From Clostridiales bacterium (GTDB taxonomy: Bacteria; Bacillota; Clostridia; Oscillospirales; Acutalibacteraceae), in the NCBI GenBank assembly GCA_021200075.1, contig JAJQGZ010000120.1:1-6805 (forward strand): a stretch of DNA of 6,805 nucleotides. The letters are read 5' to 3'. A program made the translations under genes and the position numbers. The notes below the pieces were generated by a model. That model saw only the letters and a list, made by a program, of their open reading frames with translations, searched no databases and was not told where the DNA came from. This document shows, one piece after another, positions 1 through 6,094 of the stretch (positions are counted from its first letter, which is position 1; every line of letters starts with the position of its first letter).

Positions 1-854
1 CATATGAACAACTAAAAGAAAAGCTTGCAAAAGAAGGTCTTTTTGCCGATGAATATAAAAAGCCGTTTCCTAAATATCCAAAAAAAATAGGTGTTGCAAC
101 CTCCGATATTGGCGCCGCAGTAAATGATATTATCAATATTATAAAAAGACGGTTTCCTGTTTGCGAACTTGTAATAGTACCAACCAAGGTTCAGGGTGAG
201 CAAGCCTCGCCTGATATAGTTAAATCGCTTCGGCTTCTTGATTCAGAAGACGATATTGATTTGATAATTGTCGGCAGGGGAGGCGGTTCGATTGAAGATT
301 TATGGGCGTTTAATACAGAAGAGGTCGCGCGGGCCGTTTTTGCTTGTTCAAAGCCCGTAATCAGCGCAGTGGGTCACGAGACGGATTTTACAATATGCGA
401 TTTTGTTGCGGATTTGCGTGCGCCCACACCGAGCGCTGCTGCGGAGCTTGCGGTTCCCAATATGAACAATATTCTCGCATCCCTTAACGGTATGAATGAT
501 TTGATGATGAATTATTTGCTCAAAAGAGTTGAGTTTGAATTTCAGCGCTTCGACAGCGTTCAAAATTCTCTTGCCGATATAACCGCAGAGCTTATTGACG
601 AAAGAAAGAATAATCTTTCCGATTACTCAAAAAGAATCAAAGCTTCATTTTCGCAGTACGTTCAAAGGAAAAAAATGAATATTTCAAAGCTTGTATCCCA
701 ACTTAACGCACTCAGTCCGCTCGCCACGGTTTCAAGAGGATATTGTATTGCCGAGGATAAAAACGGAACGATTAAAAGCGCCGAAAAGCTTAAAACCGAT
801 GATGAAATAAAGCTTACTTTCTCAGACGGAAGCGTAAACTGCCGTGTCATTTAA
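1..854 (+). CDS. xseA: Exodeoxyribonuclease VII large subunit, 5'-truncated by window edge
   Basis: Large catalytic subunit of exonuclease VII, which with XseB degrades single-stranded DNA in the cytoplasm. The frame is open from the window edge (first whole codon at 3) to TAA at 852-854, leaving 283 residues. The family is usually 400-450 residues, so about 120 N-terminal residues, mainly the OB-fold ssDNA-binding domain, lie outside. Visible family signatures (numbered from the codon at 3) are the linker into the nuclease domain with KKIGVATSDIGAA (about 27-39), GRGGGSIEDLWAFN at 91-104, VGHETD at 123-128 and RAPTPSAAAEL at 139-149. A long charged helical region follows, and the C-terminus carries SPLATVSRGY. 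A TTG at 261 could be misread as a start, but conserved sequence continues upstream in frame. No frameshift is seen. xseB follows directly, as expected for the two-subunit enzyme. Confidence 0.97.
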   Translation, partial: YEQLKEKLAKEGLFADEYKKPFPKYPKKIGVATSDIGAAVNDIINIIKRRFPVCELVIVPTKVQGEQASPDIVKSLRLLDSEDDIDLIIVGRGGGSIEDLWAFNTEEVARAVFACSKPVISAVGHETDFTICDFVADLRAPTPSAAAELAVPNMNNILASLNGMNDLMMNYLLKRVEFEFQRFDSVQNSLADITAELIDERKNNLSDYSKRIKASFSQYVQRKKMNISKLVSQLNALSPLATVSRGYCIAEDKNGTIKSAEKLKTDDEIKLTFSDGSVNCRVI

Positions 855-911
855 AACAGTCTATATAAACAATAATTTTGATTTTATTATTATAAAGAAA
901 TGGAAATTGAT

Positions 912-1154
912 ATGGAAAATAATACCAAAAAAAATAACGATATAAATAAAATTGATGCAGACAGCGAATTGACTTATGAAAAGGCTATGTCCAGGGTTGA
1001 ACAAATTGTTAATTTGCTTGAGGGTAATGATATCTCACTTGATGAAAGCATAAAGCTTTTTGACGAGGGGACAAAGCTCACTGCCGTTTGCGCCGAGAAG
1101 CTCAAACAGGCGGAGCTTAAAATTACTACGCTGAAAAAGAACAATGAGGATTGA
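912..1154 (+). CDS. xseB: Exodeoxyribonuclease VII small subunit
   Basis: Small helical subunit of exonuclease VII; several copies bind the XseA coiled-coil region to form the active holoenzyme. The protein is 80 residues from the ATG at 912, close to the usual 70-85. The core begins at LTYEKAMSRVEQIVNLLE and continues with SLDESIKLFDEGTKL and a Lys/Glu-rich helix, which is the family pattern. About 19 hydrophilic Asn/Lys/Asp-rich residues precede the core. The start is ambiguous: an in-frame ATG at 900 adds four residues, but only weak AAAGAA precedes it, whereas 912 has GGA 7 nt upstream, so 912 is slightly preferred. Placement right after xseA supports the call. The stop is 2 nt from the ispA start, suggesting coupled translation. 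Confidence 0.94.
   Translation: MENNTKKNNDINKIDADSELTYEKAMSRVEQIVNLLEGNDISLDESIKLFDEGTKLTAVCAEKLKQAELKITTLKKNNED
1146..1150 (+). promoter_or_regulatory. Ribosome binding site deciding the ispA start
   Basis: GAGGA sits inside the end of xseB, 6 nt before the ATG at 1157. This spacing selects 1157 over the in-frame TTG at 1151, which has no room for a site. Confidence 0.8.
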
Positions 1155-1156
1155 TT

Positions 1157-2041
1157 ATGCAAAATATTGAATTTCAAAATATTCTTAATAACGATATACG
1201 AAAGGTAGAGCATTCTCTTTTGTCATTTTTGCCCGATGCCAAGGACGGTCAGGATGAAATTTTAAAAGCGATGGAATACAGTCTTTCAAACGGTGGAAAA
1301 AGATTAAGACCCGTATTTGCACTTGAGTTTGCCCGTGTCTGCGGCGGTACTCGTGATGATTGTCTGCCTCTTGCCTGCGCTCTTGAATATGTGCATACAT
1401 ACAGCCTCATTCACGACGATTTGCCCTGTATGGATAATGATGATTTGAGACGGGGAAAACCAAGCTGTCACAAGGCTTTTTCGGAAGCTACCGCTCTTCT
1501 TGCCGGCGATGCACTGCTTACCCATGCATTTGAAATAATCGCCGGTTGCGACCTGCCAGATGACAGGATTGCGTCCGCCGTAAGTCTTCTTGCTCAAAAT
1601 TCCGGAGTTTGCGGAATGATAGGCGGTCAGGTTATAGACTTGAAATATGAAAGTCAGTCGCCTACAATCAGACAGCTTCTCGACGTATATAGAATGAAAA
1701 CGGGAGCGCTTTTATCAGCCGCCTGTCTTATGGGCTGTATCAGTGCCGGAGCAACAAGCGAACAGCTTTCCGCCGCTTCAAAATTTGCCTATTTGCTCGG
1801 AATTGCTTTTCAGATTCGTGACGATATACTCGATATAATCGGCGATGAGGATAAGCTCGGCAAACCCATTGGTTCCGATGCCGATAATAATAAAGTAACC
1901 TATACCACGGCAGTCGGTATCGAAAAGGCAAAAAAGGATGTTTCGGCATTAACCGAATCCGCCGTAAAACAGCTTTCATATTTTGAAAATACCGAATTTC
2001 TTGAAAAGCTTTCGTACAGTCTTATAAACAGGGAAAGCTGA
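1157..2041 (+). CDS. ispA: Polyprenyl synthetase, probably farnesyl diphosphate synthase
   Basis: Cytoplasmic Mg-dependent prenyltransferase that condenses isopentenyl diphosphate with dimethylallyl and geranyl diphosphate to give farnesyl diphosphate, the precursor of undecaprenyl carriers and prenylated quinones. The protein has 294 residues, normal for bacterial IspA. It shows GGKRLRP at 46-52, the first aspartate motif DDLPCMD at 87-93 in the DDxxxxD form, then NDDLRRGKP, GGQVIDL at 156-162, MKTG at 180-183, and the second aspartate motif RDDILD at 221-226 followed by GDEDKLGKPIGSD. Tyr82, five residues before the first motif, is the bulky residue that limits bacterial FPP synthases to C15; plant-type GGPP synthases have a smaller residue there. 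C15 is therefore the likely product, but GGPP is not excluded. The start is 2 nt after xseB, and dxs of the same pathway follows. Confidence 0.95.
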   Translation: MQNIEFQNILNNDIRKVEHSLLSFLPDAKDGQDEILKAMEYSLSNGGKRLRPVFALEFARVCGGTRDDCLPLACALEYVHTYSLIHDDLPCMDNDDLRRGKPSCHKAFSEATALLAGDALLTHAFEIIAGCDLPDDRIASAVSLLAQNSGVCGMIGGQVIDLKYESQSPTIRQLLDVYRMKTGALLSAACLMGCISAGATSEQLSAASKFAYLLGIAFQIRDDILDIIGDEDKLGKPIGSDADNNKVTYTTAVGIEKAKKDVSALTESAVKQLSYFENTEFLEKLSYSLINRES

Positions 2042-2076
2042 TTATCTTTTATTGCAGTTAATTTAAAAAGAGAGAT

Positions 2077-3930
2077 ATGATGACAATTCTTGATAATGTA
2101 AATTCACCTAAGGATTTAAAAAAATTAAATACCTCTCAGCTTAACGAGCTTTGCTCTGAAATCAGAGAGCTTCTTATTAATACCGTTTCGCACACCGGAG
2201 GTCATCTTGCGTCCAATCTCGGTGTTGTTGAGCTTACCGTTGCGCTTCATAAGGTGTTCGACAGCCCAAACGATCAAATTGTATTTGATGTCGGTCACCA
2301 GTGCTATACGCACAAGATACTTACAGGTAGGAAAAATGAATTTACCACTCTGCGTACAGAGGGCGGTATAAGTGGCTTTACCCGGCCTAATGAAAGCGAA
2401 CACGATATATTTTCCTCTGGTCACAGTTCCACTTCGATTTCCGCCGCAGTCGGTCTTGCAAGAGCAAAGCAGTTAAAGGGTGAAAAGGGAAAGGCTATTG
2501 TTGTTATCGGCGACGGTGCGTTGACAGGCGGTCTTGCTTACGAGGCGCTGAATAATTCCGGCAACGACCACAGCAATTTAATTGTTATACTCAATGATAA
2601 TAATATGTCTATCGACCGCAATGTCGGTTCAATGGCTAAGAATCTTACCACTATCAGAACCTCTAAAAAGTATGTTACATTTAGGTCTAAATTACAGCGA
2701 GGTTTTGCAAAAATACCAAAGATAGGTACTAATATCAACAGATTTTTCACCCTTATCAATACCAAGATAAGAAAGGTGGTTTACAAAGCCACATTTTTTG
2801 AGGATTTGGGCTTCAGGTATTACGGGCCAATCGACGGCCACGATATTGAAGCCTTGATTGATGTTCTGTGCGCCGCCAAAGCACACAACCATTCCGTATT
2901 GATTCATATCAATACTGTTAAGGGAAAGGGCTATTCTCCCGCCGAAAAGAATCCGACGCAGTTCCACGGTATCGAAAAATTCAATATTAATACCGGTGAG
3001 CCGCTTAGTAAAGAAAAAAATTTTTCCGCAAGCTTTGGGCAAACGATATGTAAATTTGCTCAAAACGACAGCAGGATTTGTTGTGTTACCGCCGCTATGG
3101 GGGAGGGTACGGGCCTCGTCGATTTTGCAGAGAAGTTTCCGAAAAGATTTTTTGATGTAGGTATTGCGGACAAGCACGCCGGTACTTGCTCAAGCGGATT
3201 GGCGAAAAACGGTATGATTCCTATTTTTGCCGTTTATTCAACTTTTCTACAGCGTGCTTACGACCAGCTTATTCACGATGTTGCAATGCAGGGACTTAAA
3301 GTTATTTTTGCAATAGACAGAGCAGGTTTTGTCGGTGAGGATGGGGAAAGTCATCAGGGTGTATTTGATACTTCTTTTCTCAATTCTGTTAGCAATCTTA
3401 CCGGTTTTGCTCCGTCTTATTATGACGAGCTTGAAGCTATGTTTTATGAAGCTGTTTACAAAATAAATGGCGCCGCCGCAATCAGGTATCCGAGAGGCAG
3501 TGAGGGCGGCAGACCCGACGGCTATATATATGAGCATAATCCGTTTTGCGTTATCGGAGACGACAATAAAAATATTTGTATAGTTACCTACGGCAGACTT
3601 TTTTCTCAGTGTTACTCTGCATATGAACAGCTCGATAATGTATTTTTAATTAAGCTTAATATGATTAAACCGATTGACACCGGTGTGATAAATAATCTTA
3701 AAAAATGCAGTAAAATATATTTTTACGAGGAAAGCGTCAGGAGCGGTTCCGTAGGAGAATGCTTCGGTTCAATGCTTGCGGAAAACAATATTGAATGCGA
3801 ATATAAGCATATTGCTGTTGACAACGAATTTATCAGCCAGGCGAGCGTTGAAAGTCAGATGAAAAAATATCATATGGACGCTGATTCGATTATAAGTGAA
3901 ATTAAAGAGGTTAAAAATGGCGAAGCCTAA
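2077..3930 (+). CDS. dxs: 1-deoxy-D-xylulose-5-phosphate synthase, with a Glu-to-Asp change at the cofactor-activating position
   Basis: Thiamine-diphosphate enzyme that condenses pyruvate and glyceraldehyde 3-phosphate to DXP, the first step of the MEP isoprenoid pathway and a source for thiamine and pyridoxal. It has 617 residues, the normal family length. The N-terminal TPP domain shows DVGHQ at 71-75, SGHSSTSIS at 114-122, and the TPP/Mg motif from GDG at 145-147 to NDNN at 173-176. GPIDGHD lies at 250-256 and KGKGYSPAE at 282-290. The transketolase-like pyrimidine domain has YSTFLQRAYDQ at 387-397, Asp422 and His426, and RYPRG at 470-474. Residue 365 (VGIADKHA) is Asp where the family has the Glu that contacts the TPP aminopyrimidine (Glu370 in E. 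coli). Other expected active-site residues seem present. Two tandem ATGs (2077, 2080) lie behind AAAGAGAG; 2080 has the more usual spacing, so the true start may be one codon later. The end overlaps tlyA by 14 nt. Confidence 0.95.
   Translation: MMTILDNVNSPKDLKKLNTSQLNELCSEIRELLINTVSHTGGHLASNLGVVELTVALHKVFDSPNDQIVFDVGHQCYTHKILTGRKNEFTTLRTEGGISGFTRPNESEHDIFSSGHSSTSISAAVGLARAKQLKGEKGKAIVVIGDGALTGGLAYEALNNSGNDHSNLIVILNDNNMSIDRNVGSMAKNLTTIRTSKKYVTFRSKLQRGFAKIPKIGTNINRFFTLINTKIRKVVYKATFFEDLGFRYYGPIDGHDIEALIDVLCAAKAHNHSVLIHINTVKGKGYSPAEKNPTQFHGIEKFNINTGEPLSKEKNFSASFGQTICKFAQNDSRICCVTAAMGEGTGLVDFAEKFPKRFFDVGIADKHAGTCSSGLAKNGMIPIFAVYSTFLQRAYDQLIHDVAMQGLKVIFAIDRAGFVGEDGESHQGVFDTSFLNSVSNLTGFAPSYYDELEAMFYEAVYKINGAAAIRYPRGSEGGRPDGYIYEHNPFCVIGDDNKNICIVTYGRLFSQCYSAYEQLDNVFLIKLNMIKPIDTGVINNLKKCSKIYFYEESVRSGSVGECFGSMLAENNIECEYKHIAVDNEFISQASVESQMKKYHMDADSIISEIKEVKNGEA
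3904..3910 (+). promoter_or_regulatory. Ribosome binding site deciding the tlyA start
   Basis: AAAGAGG, inside the last codons of dxs, lies 6 nt before the ATG at 3917. It supports that start over the in-frame GTG at 3896 and places tlyA initiation inside dxs. Confidence 0.8.
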
Positions 3931-4720
3931 TAAAAAAAGACTTGATACCGCCTTGTTTGAAAAGGGTCTTGCTCCGAGCAGGGAAAAGGCGAAAGCCCTC
4001 ATTATGTCGGGTATAGTTTATGTCAATAACCAAAAGTCCGATAAGGCGGGGAAAGAGGTTACAGATATCGATAATATTGAAGTCAGGGGCAGTACCCTTA
4101 AATATGTTAGCAGGGGCGGTCTCAAGCTTGAAAAGGCTATTGATGTTTTTAATATTTCTCTTCTTGATAAAATTTGTCTCGATGTAGGGGCTTCAACCGG
4201 CGGTTTTACCGATTGTATGCTTATGAATGGAGCAAAAAAAGTTTACAGCGTTGATGTCGGATACGGTCAGCTTGCGTGGAAGCTTAGGAGCGACGAGAGA
4301 GTCGTTTGCCTTGAACGCACAAATTTCCGATATGCCGACAGCGATTTGATTAAGGACAAAATAGATTTTGCCGATGCCGATGTTTCCTTTATTTCGTTAA
4401 AGCATATTTTGCCGAATCTCAATAAGTTCCTTGTTCCGGGTGGTAATGCCGTATGCCTTATTAAACCGCAGTTTGAGACAGGCAGGGAAAATGTCGGCAA
4501 AAAGGGTATAGTCAGCGACCCCAAGGTGCATTTGCAGGTTATTGAAAAAGTCATTTCTCTTTCGCTTGAAAACGGTTTTTGCGTAATCGGTCTTGACTAT
4601 TCACCGATAAAAGGCCCCGAGGGTAATATAGAATATCTTATTTATCTTCAAAAGTCTGATAATCCCGTTTCCTCGGTAAACGCAGAGGAAGTTGTAAGGC
4701 GTTCTCATAGCGAACTTTAA
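3917..4720 (+). CDS. tlyA: TlyA family rRNA (cytidine-2'-O)-methyltransferase (hemolysin A family)
   Basis: SAM-dependent RNA methyltransferase. Characterised TlyA proteins 2'-O-methylate C1920 of 23S rRNA and, in the longer type, C1409 of 16S rRNA; the 'hemolysin' name is historical. The protein has 267 residues. An S4 RNA-binding domain spans about 7-60 (RLDTALFEKGLAPSREKAK). An RrmJ/FtsJ-type Rossmann domain begins at about 63 with YVSRGGLKL and has the SAM motif DVGASTGGFTD at 89-99, then VDVGYGQLAWKLR, KPQFE at 183-187 and GNIEYL at 236-241. The K-D-K-E tetrad appears complete as Lys70, Asp155, Lys183 and Glu239, one position off the Mycobacterium tuberculosis numbering as I recall it. 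Whether it modifies one or both rRNAs cannot be decided from sequence alone. It begins inside dxs; a 58-nt gap separates it from nadK. Confidence 0.95.
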   Translation: MAKPNKKRLDTALFEKGLAPSREKAKALIMSGIVYVNNQKSDKAGKEVTDIDNIEVRGSTLKYVSRGGLKLEKAIDVFNISLLDKICLDVGASTGGFTDCMLMNGAKKVYSVDVGYGQLAWKLRSDERVVCLERTNFRYADSDLIKDKIDFADADVSFISLKHILPNLNKFLVPGGNAVCLIKPQFETGRENVGKKGIVSDPKVHLQVIEKVISLSLENGFCVIGLDYSPIKGPEGNIEYLIYLQKSDNPVSSVNAEEVVRRSHSEL

Positions 4721-4741
4721 CAGACAATTCAACAAATTATT

Positions 4742-4758
4742 TATTAATGATAATCATA
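4742..4758 (+). promoter_or_regulatory. Possible operator: Fur-box-like palindrome upstream of nadK
   Basis: The tlyA-nadK gap holds the palindrome ATGAT-A-ATCAT at 4747-4757, identical to the central 11 bases of the classic Fur box. Read as a 7-1-7 site (TGATAAT-n-ATTATCA), positions 4742-4756 match 11 of 14. A weak promoter-like pair lies just upstream: TTAACA at 4717-4722 and TTTATT at 4740-4745, spaced by 17 nt. The site would overlap or follow the -10. The AT-rich context makes a chance match quite possible, and other regulators cannot be excluded. Confidence 0.22.
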
Positions 4759-4778
4759 AAACAAGAGGCTGTGCCGTT

Positions 4779-5636
4779 ATGAAAATTTCAGTTTTTCCTA
4801 ATTTTAATAATGAAAAGGTTATGCCGATTTTTACGCAGACAGTCAGTGTACTTAAGCGTCTCGGAGTTTCGCTTTCTCTGCCGATTGAATGCAATGCCGC
4901 ATATAATGACTGCGATATTTCTTACGGCGGCGATGAAATAATGACAGATTGCGATGTCGCTATAGCTATCGGCGGAGACGGTACAACACTTAATGTTGCA
5001 AAAAAAGCCGCTTTTAATGACAAACCCGTTTTGGGGATAAATGCCGGAAGGCTCGGTTTTATGAGCGGATTGGAGCGAAACGAGCTTGAACTTTTGGAAA
5101 ATCTTGTTAAAGGCGACTATGAAATCGACGAGCGTATGATGCTCAAAGCAGGCATAATTGAAAATAATGAAGAAAAATCCGTTCACCACTGCTTAAATGA
5201 TATTGTTATATCAAGAGGCAATTTTGCAAGACTGATTGATATTTCTATAATTTGCGACGGAAGAACCGTGTCGAATATGCGAGCCGACGGCGTTATTATT
5301 TCAACTCCGACCGGTTCAACTGCATATTCTATGGCGGCAGGTGGGCCGGTTGTCAGTCCGGAAGCGGATTGTATAATCGAAACTCCGATATGCCCTCATT
5401 CGCTTATGGACAGGAGCATTATTTTTTCGAGTGATAAAGAGCTTATTGTCGTCGTATCAAATGATATGAATAACCGTACCGTAATGACTTCAGACGGGCA
5501 GGAAGCCGTAGAGCTTTCCGCCGAAAGTAAAATAGCAATATCCGTCTCACCGCTCAAGACTAAGCTTATTAAAATTAAACCTGAGAATTTTTATGAGATA
5601 CTTAACCGAAAGCTGATTGAAAGGAGAACCAGATGA
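4779..5636 (+). CDS. nadK: NAD kinase
   Basis: Cytoplasmic ATP (or polyphosphate) NAD kinase, which phosphorylates the adenosine 2'-hydroxyl of NAD to give NADP. The protein has 285 residues, normal for the family. Visible motifs are GGDGT at 65-69 with its catalytic Asp67, LGINAGRLGFM at 85-95, the NAD-contacting Asn140-Asp141 (LNDIVI), RADGVIISTPTGSTAYSMAA in the conserved core at 168-187 followed by GGP, ICPHSL at 204-209 and SDGQ at 238-241. The ATG at 4779 is preceded by AAGAGG at 4763-4768; the 10-nt spacing is slightly long, but no better in-frame start exists. It stands after the 58-nt gap, so it may have its own promoter, and its stop overlaps the argR start. NADP made here could serve the reductase steps downstream of Dxs (inference). 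Confidence 0.97.
   Translation: MKISVFPNFNNEKVMPIFTQTVSVLKRLGVSLSLPIECNAAYNDCDISYGGDEIMTDCDVAIAIGGDGTTLNVAKKAAFNDKPVLGINAGRLGFMSGLERNELELLENLVKGDYEIDERMMLKAGIIENNEEKSVHHCLNDIVISRGNFARLIDISIICDGRTVSNMRADGVIISTPTGSTAYSMAAGGPVVSPEADCIIETPICPHSLMDRSIIFSSDKELIVVVSNDMNNRTVMTSDGQEAVELSAESKIAISVSPLKTKLIKIKPENFYEILNRKLIERRTR
5621..5626 (+). promoter_or_regulatory. Ribosome binding site for argR
   Basis: AAGGAG, the strongest Shine-Dalgarno match in the window, lies 6 nt before the argR ATG at 5633 and within the last codons of nadK. It suggests argR is translated well while coupled to nadK. Confidence 0.8.
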
Positions 5637-6094
5637 AAAAGAGAAGACACGCAAAAATACTTGAACTTATTAATTCCGGCGAAATAGAAACTCAGGAGGA
5701 ACTGCAATCGCTTTTGTATAAAGCCGGATTTGAAGTTACTCAGGCGACGATTTCAAGGGATATTAAAGAGCTTCGCCTTGTAAAGGAGCTTTCCGACAAG
5801 GGACGATATTATTATTCAACCGGTAAAAAAGCCGGGCTTGAAGCTGTCAGAAGAACCGGCGGAATTTTCGGCGATTCTATAATCAGCGTCGAATATGCAA
5901 TAAATATTGTTTGTATAAAGTGTTTTCCCGGTATGGCTGTCGCTGTTTGCACTGCCGTCGATTCAATGGAGTGGAGCGGTGTTGTCGGTACAATATCGGG
6001 CGACGATACTATATTTGTTTTATGCAAAACCCCGGATTTTGCAAAAATTTTCACTATGAATATGGAGAAGATTTTAAATGTTAAAAACTCTTGA
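5633..6094 (+). CDS. argR: Arginine repressor
   Basis: Hexameric arginine-dependent transcription factor (ArgR/AhrC) that represses arginine biosynthesis and often activates catabolism. The protein has 153 residues, typical for the family. The N-terminal winged helix-turn-helix domain covers about 1-65, with the recognition segment TQATISRDIKELRLVK at 36-51 including the DNA-contacting Ser41-Arg42. The C-terminal oligomerisation and arginine-binding domain carries PGMAVAVCTAVDSM at 99-112 and GTISGDDTI at 119-127, whose Asp pair binds arginine. The GDDT motif is intact, so arginine sensing is expected. The start shares ATGA with the nadK stop, and the end overlaps recN by 17 nt. I found no convincing ARG box in the window, so its operators, including any autoregulatory site, probably lie elsewhere. 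Position before recN is conserved in Firmicutes. Confidence 0.97.
   Translation: MKKRRHAKILELINSGEIETQEELQSLLYKAGFEVTQATISRDIKELRLVKELSDKGRYYYSTGKKAGLEAVRRTGGIFGDSIISVEYAINIVCIKCFPGMAVAVCTAVDSMEWSGVVGTISGDDTIFVLCKTPDFAKIFTMNMEKILNVKNS

Noticed and set aside
261..854. TTG at 261 as the start of a short 197-residue gene
   Set aside because: Conserved XseA sequence continues upstream in the same frame to the window edge, so this is an internal Leu codon of a truncated gene.
871..891. AATAAT/ATTATT inverted repeat between xseA and xseB as a terminator
   Set aside because: The stem is only six A-T pairs with a 9-nt loop and no T-run, too weak to terminate, and the operon clearly continues.
1151..1156. 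TTG at 1151 as the ispA start
   Set aside because: It leaves no proper spacing for the GAGGA at 1146-1150; the ATG at 1157 has a 6-nt spacing.
1160..1183. Direct repeat CAAAATATT (1160-1168 and 1175-1183) at the start of ispA
   Set aside because: It is in-frame coding for a repeated Gln-Asn-Ile in the variable N-terminus; too short to imply a mobile element or regulatory site.
2692..3177. 161-residue open frame on the - strand inside dxs
   Set aside because: It lies entirely opposite conserved Dxs coding sequence, resembles no family I know, and is a shadow frame.
3896..3916. GTG at 3896 as the tlyA start
   Set aside because: It has no ribosome binding site, and the ATG at 3917 has AAAGAGG at the right distance and gives the usual TlyA N-terminus.
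4788..5189. 133-residue open frame on the - strand inside nadK
   Set aside because: It lies opposite conserved NAD kinase coding sequence and shows no family motifs.
5252..5434. 60-residue + strand frame inside nadK
   Set aside because: It is out of frame with the intact NAD kinase core motifs, with no sign of a frameshift or a separate start signal.
6050..6078. TATGAATAT near the argR/recN junction as an ArgR operator
   Set aside because: Only one half-site is present; the matching ATTCA half is missing at the required distance, and it lies in coding sequence.
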